Shown here piece after piece: positions 1-11,794 of a DNA stretch of 64,000 nt. Numbering within the stretch: position 1 is the first letter of the stretch; every line of letters begins with the position of its first letter. The translations under genes were made by a program, and so were the position numbers. The notes beneath the pieces are model-generated. The model saw nothing but the letters and a program-made list of their open reading frames with translations, did not search any database and had not been told where the DNA came from. Origin of the DNA: Ignelater luminosus (Eukaryota > Arthropoda > Insecta > Coleoptera > Elateridae); assembly GCA_011009095.1 (NCBI GenBank), contig VTPC01090577.1, positions 28,888-92,887 of the forward strand, given 5' to 3'.

Positions 1-1379
1 TTTAAATTGTCAACGGTAGATCCCAATGGCACATCAATGAATCTAAACACCGCTGCTGTAGCTGGATGTATGAGCACTGGAAATGGATACTCTAACATGG
101 AAGAGTTATTGTCTGTGATGAACATACCACCAATGTCTTCGTCAACCTATAAAGAGCATCACAGGATTGCAAGTGCAGGTTGGGAAGCCGTCGCTCTAGA
201 AAAAATGACAGAGGCTGCACAGGAAGAAGCTAAACATGCGATATCCATAAACAGCGTTGACGAAGAAGGTTACCCCCTTGTTCCTGTAGTTGCGGATGGG
301 GCTTGGTGCAAGAGGTCCTACAAGACCAATTATAACTCTTTATCGGGAGTTGCTGCTATTGTAGGTCAGCATACTAGAAAAGTGTTGTGTATAGGTGTCA
401 AAAACAAGTATTGCACATATTGCGATCGTGCATCTGCACAAAACAAGAGTCCTTCAACACCTGCTTGTGGAAAGAACTATATTGGCAGTTCTTCCGGTAT
501 GGAGTCTGCTATCCTGGTGGAGGGTTTTAGAAAAAGTGCGGAGATGTATGGTGTAAAATATACAAGATTTATAGCCGATGGAGATAGTAGCACCTACAAG
601 AAGATTTTAGAAGCACGGCCTTACAATAACGTAACCGTAGAGAAAGTAGAGTGTAGAAACCACTTACTTCGTAATTATTGCAATAAATTGCGATCAATAA
701 CAACAGATACAAGCTACTTCTAGAATGCAGAATTAAGCGAATGAGGAATGCAGTTACTGGTGCGATACACCATCGCAAAATGTGCCACAATAAATCCGAA
801 GCTGTTACATATTTACAGAAAGATATAGAAAACAGCGTTTGTAACGTATTTGGTCAACACACTAATTGTGCGGAATACTTTTGCACAAGTAAAGAAGAAG
901 AAAATTTATTTCTCCCTTTGCAATCCGTCAGCAAAATGTATGATAAGATCATGCTGGCAGTGAAGTATTTAGCTCACAATGCTAGAAGTCTTATTCAGGA
1001 TGTCGATAGTAATGTTGTGGAGCAGTTTAATTCTATTATCGCCAAATTTGTGAGAGGTAAAAGAATAAACTTTGCCTTAAATAAATCGTATCAACCTCGC
1101 TGTGCGGCAGCGATCGTCTCTTTTAACACAAAACGACCACATTATTTTTTGCATAAAAATGTATGCACATCAAGTCCTGGAAAAATCACCAAGAAATTAG
1201 AACCGAGAAGAATCAGAAAACTTAATTTAGCTGCTCTTAGACGTATGAACGTCAGAAAAAAGCAAAATCATGTGACTGTAAATAAAAAGGAAGTTTTAGG
1301 GGATAGTAACTATGGAGAAAACTGCGAATAGCCGGATATGTCTGAGGAATTATTTCAAGAAGAAAAAAAAACATTTTTA
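1..1379 (+). pseudogene. Mutator-like transposase domain, 5' part of a Mutator-YqaJ element
   Basis: Two frames cover this part: 1-723 (open to the window edge, so the N-terminus is missing) and 741-1331. Visible motifs in the first frame are DGAW near residues 97-100, GMES near 164-167, and FIADGDSS near 188-195. An ECRNHLLRNY segment at 216-225 carries a Cys and a His. These fit the animal Mutator-like transposase domain often found in arthropod genomes; D97 and D191 would be the catalytic aspartates (inference). The frame stops at 721-723 and the related sequence continues one frame over from about 720, so one frameshift is needed. The second frame ends at 1331, followed by a lysine-rich stretch. 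It belongs with the YqaJ part directly downstream on the same strand. The domain call is good; whether a nearby intact copy exists cannot be seen here. Confidence 0.75.
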
Positions 1380-1384
1380 AATAA

Positions 1385-2367
1385 ACTAAAAAGAACAAAA
1401 AAAAAAGAATTAGATTAGAACGAGAAACGATTCTTCAAGCTGAAAGCGGGAAATGGATGGAAGAGAGAAGAAAGTTGCTGACTGCTTCGAACTTTCATAG
1501 GGTTTGTCGAAGGCGTAAAAATACAAGCTGCGCAAATCTGGTTCGACATCTTCTTTACGATGCCTCAAATTTGAACATACTGTCACTGATGCACGGCAGA
1601 AAATATGAAGAACAAGCTAAGGAGCAATTATCGAAACAAGAAAATGTGACGATTCAAGCTTGCGGGTTGTTTACTGATGAACATCTTTATTTTCTGGCAG
1701 CAACCCCAGATGGACTTGTAGGTGACGACAAAATTGTCGAAATTAAATGTCCATCATCTGCCTACAACATGACAGCAGATGACGCCATAATAAATGGAAA
1801 GATAAAATTTTGGAAAAAAAATAAAAGCAATGATATTGAAATTAATCGTAATGATAAGTGGTTCTACCAAATCCAAGGGCAGTTGTTACTCAACGTCACA
1901 CTTGCATATTTGGTGTTTGGACGGGACCCAACATAAAAATGAAAGTAGAATATGTCAAACGAGATGATGAATTCTGGAACACAGAAATGGAAGAGAAGTT
2001 AACGAAATTCTACATGGATTGCATGTTGCCAGAATTAGTTGATCCTCGATACACTAGAAATATGAACATACGCGATCCAAACCATATAACAGAAGAAATA
2101 GAAAAAACAAGAAACAAGCTGTCTAACAACAAGGCAACGGAGAAAAGAAAGAAAATCTTGAAGAAAGACATAGCACACATCACAAGAATTATAAATGTCA
2201 CAAAAAACACTTCAACAGTCACAGCATCAACAGCAACAACAAAAGCAGCAGAAGACCTGTCGGTTGAGAAGTTATTACAATCAAATGAATACGTTGAGGA
2301 AAGTGGAAGCAATACTGAAAACCGTAGTTTGAACCAAAGTAAAGCAAGAAAGCGGTTGTGCTACTAA
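1385..2367 (+). pseudogene. YqaJ-type nuclease domain, 3' part of the Mutator-YqaJ element
   Basis: The frame beginning near 1391 (first ATG at 1457) carries a PD-(D/E)XK nuclease core of the YqaJ viral-recombinase type. It has GRKYE at residues 47-51 counted from that ATG, TPDG at 83-86, VEIKCP at 94-99 and QIQGQ at 138-142. These supply the expected Glu, Asp, Glu-x-Lys and Gln positions. A run of ten A residues near 1397-1406 sits where the frame shifts from the upstream part. A further shift near 1916-1930 moves the sequence into the frame ending at 2367, which contains VWTGPN and FYMDCMLPELVDPR, as expected for the C-terminal side of this family. The tail (about 2080-2367) is charged and low complexity. 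Mutator plus YqaJ in one polypeptide is known from arthropod elements. This copy is probably inactive, unless the homopolymer shift is an assembly error. Confidence 0.75.
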
Positions 2368-3854
2368 GTAAGACTTTTTTTTAACTTTATATTTATGTAG
2401 TTACTTTTTGTATTTTTAGTTGATAGTTGTAACAAGTTTTGTTTTTATATTTTTTTTTGCGTTTGGATGTAGTTCAGGAAGCTTACTCTTTCTACTTATG
2501 TATGTCGTGAACCAAAATTAGGATTTAAAGATTTTAATTTAGTCGTTCTTTTTATTATTATGCTATTACTGATAGAAATATTTTTTGTTAACATTTTTTG
2601 TATATTTCGAAAACACCCTGTATAGGTTTAAATAATGTTTTATGTTTTACTTTTTATATGTACGTTATTACAATAAGATAAAGACCACTATTTAACTTAT
2701 TTTTATAATATTACGTAACTTTCTTTACATACAGCAGTAATTTTAGATCTTTTTTGATATCGTAATTAACTAGTTATACATACCTATATTAGAAAACATT
2801 GGGGCAACTTTATTTATATATAATACTCGTCGATAAGGTTTTATCTTATTGAAAGACCCTCGAAAAATAAAAAAGTACAAACTGGTGTGAGTTTTTGAAG
2901 ATTATTTATCGTTTCCAAGATAAAGTGTATTATGACTACAGTTATTTACTTCTCCATGAACTGCACAACGTGCAAAAAGTACGTGCTTTTACGTACTGTA
3001 AAAGATTAGCATTTTGAATATTAATTTTTATTTTTAAAAACCTATTCCATGGACCTATCCGTACACTGGTATCAAATTAATATTTTCTAAGAACGTTTTC
3101 AAAGTAAATTCAAATAAAATTTAATTTCATCTATCGTACATGCATTTATTTATTCATTTTACTAACATGTAGAAACAAATGTAGATTTTAGTAATAAAGT
3201 AACCAGTAACTAAGCATAGTAGTAAGGTGCAAAACACCGTCTGTACTCCGTAGCCAAAATAAAGTCGCAATTAAAACTACAAGCAGACTCGGCGGAAGCT
3301 TTCCGAAAACCTTTTCTATTATCTGTGCCGAAAACTGGCCCTGATGGGCCCGCTGGCCTGATGCCGTCGAGGTTGTTTACACCCCTTATACCCCACACAG
3401 GTTTATTTGTAACCACCCATTTCTGTCCCAAACAGTACCTCGCCCTTTACACCCCAAAAATTTCAACCCCTCGGAGTTACCTAGGGAACGCTCTTAATGG
3501 TTAACAAATGTTTAGAATTCTCGAATTTTAAGGAAAGGAATAAAAGAGGGTTTAAGAGGTAGGTTGAAAAAAGATAGACTTTCTCGGACTATTGTTAACA
3601 AAATTGTTATCTTACAACAAACAATTGATAGTTTTCTAAAACATTTTTCTACAGAATCTTACCAAATGGAGATAGTGTTCTAAGGCATTTGATTTTTTAC
3701 TGTGTAGAACGCGATGCAGTTTATTATTTTCCTTGTTTGTTGTTTGGACTAGGCAGTACTCAATTCTCTATGCCGGAAACAGCATTTGGCGACTGGCGTA
3801 ACATAACTGGAAATATATTTTAAAATGCATTTTGGGTGCAATTTTGTTTTGCAT
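2368..3854. other. Non-coding stretch with a TE-end motif and a C-rich block
   Basis: No gene is recognised. It contains AACACCCTGTATA at 2612-2624, a motif matching Tc1/mariner-type element ends and possibly the right end of the preceding element. A short palindrome, CTTTTAC-gtact-GTAAAAG, lies near 2986-3004. A locally GC- and C-rich block at about 3290-3480 includes TTTACACCCC twice. The minus-strand frame at 3210-3431 looks like chance. Confidence 0.5.
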
Positions 3855-5458
3855 AAAAAACAGTGAGACATTGCAGGAATCCTTGGAAAAATTCCGAAAG
3901 ATTTCTACAAACAATAGAGCTGATAAGCCATTATGACCCTATCACTAAACATCAGCAAAAATCAGCAAAACACTTCTTTTTACAAATTCAAAACATATTT
4001 ATTGCAATTGTAATTGATGTCAAAACCGAATTGTATCCGAAATATAAGGTGCCAAACATTTCATTGTCACTTTGGATACAACTTCTGGCGTATCTCATAC
4101 AGAACAACTTGCATTTATTATTAGATATGTAGAAAAGAATAAGGATACGTGTACGATTGAAAAGTGACTTTTGGGGATTTTCAGAAGTAAAGAAGAAAAC
4201 TCGGTTATGCTTTGGCTAATATCCTCGAAAAAGAGTTAGCAGTTTTGGGTCTTGATATACAGAATAATAATGGCGCCAATATGGCTGGACAATATCAAGG
4301 TGTTCAGGCTCGAATATTATTAGAATATTGTTTCGTGTTCAGCATACAATTTAAATTTAGTGGCGTTACATAGTGTTTCAGTTAACTCTGACATAATCAT
4401 CTCTTTTTTGGAACAATTCAAAACTTTTTAAATTTTTTTAGATGGAATAAACTTAAATGTACGTTGAAATTAACATTGACAGGATTTAATGACACGAGGT
4501 GGTCATCGAAAACATTAGCTCTAAGAGCAGCGATCACTCAATTCAAAGACCCTCTAGCACTTCTGCATAAATGACCGATCCAGCCATTTACTCTGAGGAC
4601 ACTGTTAGTGAGGCGAAAAATTTTCAAAGCAACCTCAGGCAATACGAATTTGTGATTCATTTTGTTTTTGGTATTCTGTTTTGGAAAAAATAATAAAGTA
4701 AGTTTTTTGCTACAAAAGAAGAATGTGACAGTTGATATAGCGTGCAAATATATTAAAGGATTGCTGGAAGAAATCAAGAATTACAGAAACGATTGTTTTG
4801 CTAAAACAAGGAGCTGTTAATGATATAGTTAGCCAAAATTGTGATATTTCCATAGTATTCAAAAAAGTGTGCAAAAGGAAAATCAAAAGAATGCTGAAAA
4901 GTTTGCAACTGACTCTAACTTGATTCAAGATGTCTAACAAAGGCGAAAAATACTCCAAGTTGTGAATTCCATAATTTCCCAATTATGTGCGTCGTTTTTA
5001 AGAAGTGTATTGAAAATATTCAAGGGAGTTAGATCCCACAGAGTTTCTGCAAGAAGCTAAAAGTTTCAGATTTCAGGTCCAAAAGCTTTGCAAATCTCAA
5101 AACCGATCTCCTTTTAAAATATTTCAAAATTTGAATAAATTTGATTTATTTACTTGTTGAGTATCCCAATTTTTCTACAGCAATATAAATATTCTTAACT
5201 GTACATACCTGTCACGAGTACCTTATGTGAAAGATCGTTTTCCAAATTAAACTAATTAAAAAGTTTTTAAGATTAGCTATGTCTCAAGAAAGACTGTCTA
5301 ATACAGCCCTAATCTCTATAGAGAGGCCCATCACAGACGCTATGTCTATAAAAATGGCAAATTTATTTTTAAAACGTCACGCAGTAAAAATTTTTTTTTT
5401 CACTATTCGTGCTTTAGAGTGGAGGGGGCGCAAAAATACCGACTTGTCTACGCCCCTG
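3855..5458 (+). pseudogene. Decayed hAT transposase of the DUF4371/ZMYM1 type
   Basis: Translated fragments follow the order expected for hAT-like proteins with a DUF4371 domain. First come HTEQLAFIIRYVEKN (about 4090-4135) and NGANMAGQYQGVQARI (about 4270-4317), matching the 'QgYDGAsNM.G...GVQArI' region. TRW with an alternating helical segment follows at about 4495-4560. Then LQKKNVTVDIACKYIKGLLEEI lies at about 4705-4770. Finally MSQERLSNTALISIE at 5279-5323 matches the C-terminal hAT dimerisation region. Many stops and shifts separate them, so this is a dead copy. The sequence CTACGCCCCTG ending at 5458 fits a hAT right terminus (CAGGGGCGTAG read inward). No matching left end or 8-bp target duplication was found. 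Family call fairly secure; end coordinates approximate. Confidence 0.7.
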
Positions 5459-8400
5459 CTCACTTATGTAAAACTGATTTTGTTCTTATTAAATAATATC
5501 AAAGCAACTTGAAAAAACTTTACAATAAACAACTGAATAAAGCTGAAGCGATTAAGTTTAGATCTCTATAGGCTACATAATTATGATTGAACATAATTAG
5601 CAGTGAGCTACAAATAGGGAAATATTAAAATATACAGATTGTCCTCTAACTCTTGGTAATAACTAATATTCCATTATTTATTCCAGTATGGAAAATAAGA
5701 ACAAAGATTTCTTTTAAAATGACCCTCGTTGAGATGCGTCTCTCCGCCCAAAGTTTTGCTAATAGGAGATACGCTTTTTCTGATAACTCCAAATTATATT
5801 AAATTTGTGTTGCTAAAATAGTTTTGGGATGTATAAAAATCCTACTCTACTTATTAAGATTCCTATTTTATACTTCAATAATTTGATTTTGCCTCGAAGA
5901 TGGTTTTGAGGAGTGCGTAAGGGTAACCAGCTTGACTTCTAGAATTTCCTCAAACATTAAATAGAACTTTAACAAGAAAGAACTTTTTTCTCCTGTGGTT
6001 TTCTTTGGCAATTCTTTATAAAATGGGAAAAATGAACAGACACGTGTAGTTGGTAGAACTTGTGATCGGTGAATTTTCTACATACACATAGGAAGGTGCC
6101 ATAAAAGCAAACTGAATGCCAAGTTGAAAAGGCAAAAGAGCTTTCAGTACTGATTCATCTTTTAAACTTTTGTTTGAATGCATGAATCCAATGTTTTAGA
6201 AGGGTGGAATTTCGTAGCGGTTACAAGTGTTTAGTGGTAGAATCTTGTTGTTGGAGGTGCAACTTAATAATAGCAAACAAAAGATATAGTGTAGAATTAG
6301 TTTTAAAAATACAGAGTAGGCCACTAGACCTGGCCTTCTCAACACATATTGCTGTAATAATTATAACTTCTTGTAATTTAAATAGTTTGGATCCAGACTT
6401 TAAAAGGAACATTTTTCTAAAGATAAATGAGTATTACTATTATTAATAGTTAAAACAGCCTATTGTTTATTGCATCACCACTAACTGTTCCTTTAAGGTT
6501 AGTGTAAAATTAATGTTGTAATACATATTGACTGTCTCCGCAACAGTAATGCTATTATTACGTATTATACTGTAATGTGAATGTATGCATTTCCAATGTA
6601 CACTTGATGCGATGGGAACCGCGTTTCTGGTGCTAACAACCTCTTAACAGGTAGATCTTAAAAACTACAGAAACAAAAAAAAAGAACTATGAAACATGTT
6701 CGTGGTTAAAGATGAAAAAGACAATACCTCTTTTTAAATGTTTTAGTCACTTTATCGTTTTTTTTTACTTCTGTTATTGTATTATTTACTTGATTCTTTT
6801 TATTAAAACAAAAGGGAATACTTAGGCTACCTATCAAACGCATCTTTGCATATGTTTTTCGACGTAAAGCTAATCATCCAGCATCATTTCTAATTGCCGG
6901 AATTTTCTAAATCTTGTATGCGATATTTGATAACAAAGATCTGGTAAATAAGTTTGCATTCATGTCTTCATGGTAGTCAGAGCTTAATTTGACCATTCTG
7001 GTTTGTTAAAGTCTTAAAAGCTTCAATATACCAATTTTCACGTATTTTATAGATTTGTTTATTGAATTGGGCATGTCTATCGCTTTCTTACTGTATTGTG
7101 GATGTCATGCCACGTTCCATATAACCACACTGTTGACTATTCTCTTTATGGGAGTTTTTCATTGCTTTACATCAATTTGAATAAATTTTTTAAATTGAAA
7201 TGTGAAATGACTGTAATGAAATAACTTGCCCTTACGCGCTCGTGAGCTAAACTTCTTTCTATCTTAACACTAAGACAAGACTGATATTAATGCTATTAAC
7301 TTCAAATTGTCAATCAGCTACCATCTCACTGCTTTTTCGATATCTATATTGGTATAATTTTCTTCTTCCACTTGTATAACTGATTCGTGCACGAAATCCA
7401 CCTAGACAAATTTGGATGAACAGAAAGAGAAAAACAAGTAGTGGTTTTATTTACTTACTTTTGTATTATTTATTACCTCATTCCTTAAATACAGATGTTG
7501 GTACCGCCTTTTGCAGTTTTTAACTTTTTAGTTAGCAGTTTGCTGACAGTAATTTGTTATATATGGACTACATCTGATATATTTTGTGTGATGGATTTGT
7601 TCAATTGATGATTGGTTGTGGATCTGCTGAAAAGCACTTATACCTTTAGATAACTCAATGATCAGTAATTTGCGTAATTAATACCTGGTGATCTCTCAAG
7701 CTTAGTTACTAGAAACTGCTTACCGATAACGCGTCACCAAATGTGTTTGCTACCTAAGAATTGCTTTACTGAATCAAGGATATCAGAAAATGTACCATCC
7801 TACATGAATATAATGTTTTCAATATTGTGAAAGCACTGTGCTTTTATGAAACCACTTGTGAAGCCACAGCTAAGCTGCCTTTTAAATTGTAAAGTCCTTG
7901 TTAGATTACTGAGTTTAAATTATTGGAAGACTAAATTCATAAATTATGAATGTGTAGGACAGCTTATCAAGCCACTGCAGATTTACTTGAATTTGAGCTA
8001 CATGGTTCGCATAGCAAAATCGTTTCTTATCTAACTTAACCCCCTTGTTTTATATTACTGTTCATTAGCTAGATTATGTGTTTCATGCAAAACGTCAGCA
8101 ACTGCAACATCATTATCACTAAAGGTTTTGATGATTTCTTTGCTTTGATAAAAATTCTTGATAAGCACTCCAACTGAAGATTTTATAAGACACACTTAGG
8201 ACTGTGTTGTTCATGTTGTGATAATTCAAATACTCGTTTCAAAAGTCCACGACTTTTTTTTTAATCTAAATATTTGGTGAACCTCAGACGGCCTATATTC
8301 GCATTGCACTTTGCAAAATAGGATTGTCTTTATCAAAATAGCAAATAGCTTATATGACATTATTTAGTTTTTAAAGTGTTTGTTAAACCAACTAGTTACT

Positions 8401-8608
8401 TACTGTCAGTCAAAAGTATTTTTAGTAAAGTACCAAACCTTGCCTAAATTAATTATTCTACGTTTATGGGGGTAATTCCTCTTCACCAAAATACTTATCA
8501 ACCAGTCGTTAAAGTACTTCATCATTTGCTATAAATCGTTATTGAAGAACTCTTCAATAAAACATATTTTAACCTTAATTAACGGAAGTTAGTGGCGTAG
8601 GGTAAACT
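5459..8608. other. Mostly non-coding DNA with no recognised gene
   Basis: AT-rich sequence without a recognised gene. Short frames at 6204-6446 (+) and 7846-8034 (+) have no family features. On the minus strand, scattered open segments between about 8230 and 7100 read as protein-like peptides, for example VLHETHNLANEQ and LERSPGINYANY. They are broken by many stops and I could not assign them to a family; see the separate finding. Confidence 0.4.
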
Positions 8609-11600
8609 CAGTAGCGTAACTACTCACCTGCAACCTCCACGACTTTGAGGTGGTCCAGTTTTGTTGTATATATTATTATGTCTCGCGTTTGTGTTAATAC
8701 ATTCTCATATTATACTTCCTATTAACACCAATGAGCCCCAAATTATATGTTTATGTGGAGAGCCAAGAATTTGACTGCAACTTTCAACTTTGCATCTCGA
8801 ATTCATCAAAAATGTCTAAGACTGCGGTAGAAAAATTTTTAGTAAATGGTAACGCATCATCGTCTGTAAGATTATTTTGCAAAAAGCTGAAAGAATTGGA
8901 ACAATCCATTTATATAATAAATTCTAAATAAACTCTATTTCGGTTATAATGAAGATTTTATAAAGCCCTCGATTCAAAAATGTATTGAATGTCACATAAT
9001 ATAGAGACTAATTATCGTTTGCCAAACGAAAGTTTCTCAAAAACTCTTTATTATATTTTTATAAAGGTTTTCATTTCTAATCAAAACCCAATTCAGTCAT
9101 TGATGGGTAGACATTTCTGACCTTTTTTAATGAAGCATTCACAGCATTGAGAATCAATGAAGCGTAGCCGTTGATATTTTTATTGAAATGTAATAAGAGG
9201 TTGCGTAATAAAAGAACGTAAACAACTGTCAAACTGAAATGCAGAAAACAACTGAAATATAATTATTTCATCCAACTCAAACTTTTTGTTTAAAAATGAA
9301 AGAATCTTACAACCTGTAGAAGTTTTAACTTTAAGTGATAAAACTATTTTGAAAGTTTTAGGATTTATTGAGTAGCATTATACAGTAAATAAAGACAAGA
9401 AAAAAGTAACACGCTATTTTTAATAGAGAGAATTCTGATGATTTGATTTGAACTTATAATGTTATTAGGTTTGTTTCATAGTTCACTTATCAAATAATAA
9501 ACATCGGGAGTGTGATTTGCACATTCAACAATGGACCTTTCCAATTCTTCAATACTTTTGATTTTTTATATCGGATATGAAAGAGCATCACTACATATCA
9601 ATTAAAATAATTTTTTGGTTTGCGTTCTCTTTAGTGTAGAAATATGTTTAATTTAAAATTTTATTTAGTGGTGTCACTATCTCTCTCTCAGAAGTTTGTT
9701 CTGGTTTGTTTGTTCCAATGATATGAAGTACGAGTGTAAATATACAAGATATTACAACAATCTGTGAATAAAAGTTAATACTTTGTGTTTTAAAATAATT
9801 TTCAGTTACTACGAGAGGGATTTATAAAAGCGCAAAGTGAGAAACTTTTCTTCTTCTAGAAAAGCCAGAGTATGTTCTAATGTATCGCGAATTACAATAA
9901 TATAGCACCACTAGCTCCACATGTGGAAAGACATTGGGTACTAAATGTTAGGGATCACGATTGCCATTGATGAGTTCAAAAGTTGCACTTTACTTTTGTC
10001 ATAGATTTGGACTATTTCTTGGTTTTGGTTTTCTTTTTATTGCTAGTATGTGCCACTTTCAATAAATTACAAACGTCTTTGAAAAATCCTACACTAACAG
10101 ATGAATATTGTGACACTAAAGATGTATTGTTTGTTATTGATATTAACTTGTTAGTTGGAAGGTATGTCAAAAAATAGAAAAGAAAAGGTTTGGTAGGTTA
10201 CGTAAATATGCAACTATGAAAAACCCTAGTCAGAACAGTCTCTACCAGGGACCGACTCCCAGACTCTCCAAATACAAACCCAAAGAATCTTATGGTTCGT
10301 CACTACTAATCTTTATGTAGTTATGAAAAATGTTAGGTCAATTCAATAGTACTTTTTTAACCAGCGACATAGAGTAATTGGTTAACATGATGTTTGGACA
10401 TAAGACTGTTAGTTGTAATTGTAATTAGTAACAGTAATTGTTGTCTTGGGAACAGAATACTTAAGTCCAAACTAGATTTTCTTAAAGAACATAGTGTATG
10501 GTTAAGTTTACAGATCATTCAGGCCCATGGCACGCCCAAATAAAATTCAGGGGTTGGTGGTATTGTCCATTCATGATCAATACGTGTTTACCGCCTGACA
10601 AATTCGTGATTGGTTTACAGTTTTTACGTGGTCAAAGTAGTCGTATAGTTTCAGCAAGATTAGGCCCGTAGCATATTGAAGCCCATACCATCCACACCCG
10701 TAATTACAAATACAAACTTTAATACGACTGCGCATGTATCGCTCATTGTCGACGTTAGTTGAAAGTTCTAATTTGTGAAAGGTTTCTGACTATATTGATA
10801 AACTTTTTACTTAAACCAAAGCTACTAATTAAAAAAAAGGCTATAGTATAATAAGTATATGAAAGAGAAGAATTCATAAAAAAATGTTTTATAAGATAAT
10901 GCTCCAGGTTTACAAGGTCATAGCTTCAAAATATTCACATTTAATAAGAAAAGAGGCTGATATTAACTTTGCATTGTAGAAAACCCCAAAATGTATGAAA
11001 TACGCAAAATAATTGGACTTAGCGAGAAGTTGTTCAACAAATAGTTTTTTTTCGTTGTATTCATCTGTTAAGTTTCAGTCCACGTTGTCAGCCTATGATA
11101 TGCAACAAAAATGATGCAAGATTTTGACAGTTTTATTAATGTTTAGTTGATTACAGAGAGTAGAATAACTGTACAAAACGGTTTCAGTGCCAGAGATATT
11201 ATTTAGAGACTACGGTCTACTGATCCTCACACGCCTTAAAAATTTTGCTTTTTGGAAATATCAGAACTTTATGAAACAAAGAAAAGTATTCATCCAGTAG
11301 ATTCTTCAGTCAAAACTAACCACAATTGCCTATATAAGCTTATGCCCTAAAGCGCACTATTTTTGAGTTATATGGTAGCAAAATTTCATTCAGAACTTTT
11401 TTAGGATGTTCCGAAAACGACGTGTGGTATTAAAATGAAATTTTCTACATGGTTGCTATAGAAGTCAGATATTATTTCACAAATGTCTGTATTAATGACG
11501 TGCCTGCAGGAATGGATAAAAAGGCGAAGCAAAGAAATATGTTAAGCCACTGGATAAACGAATAATGTCATTAATTATTCCTTGCAAACTATGTAGGGTT

Positions 11601-11792
11601 TTTCTTGGTAGCTCAGGATACTATAATTCTATTAGTTTTAAAATCAATGAATACACAATTCAGCACAGAGAGTTCGTATTATATCTTTCTTGTAGGATAC
11701 GTCGTGTCTGAGTAAAGCGGGATTTTGCAATATTTAGAGATTTAATTTCTAGTATTAAATAACTAGTACTTTGTGTTTTAAATATGTTTCTA
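8609..11792. other. Non-coding stretch; one possible hAT-like terminus
   Basis: CAGTAGCGTAACTAC starting at about 8610 resembles the CAGTGGCGTA start of many hAT elements, but no partner end or target duplication was found. The frame 8731-8931 (66 codons, Lys/Ser-rich) has no recognisable domain. The remainder is AT-rich and shows no genes. Confidence 0.35.
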
Positions 11793-11794
11793 TA

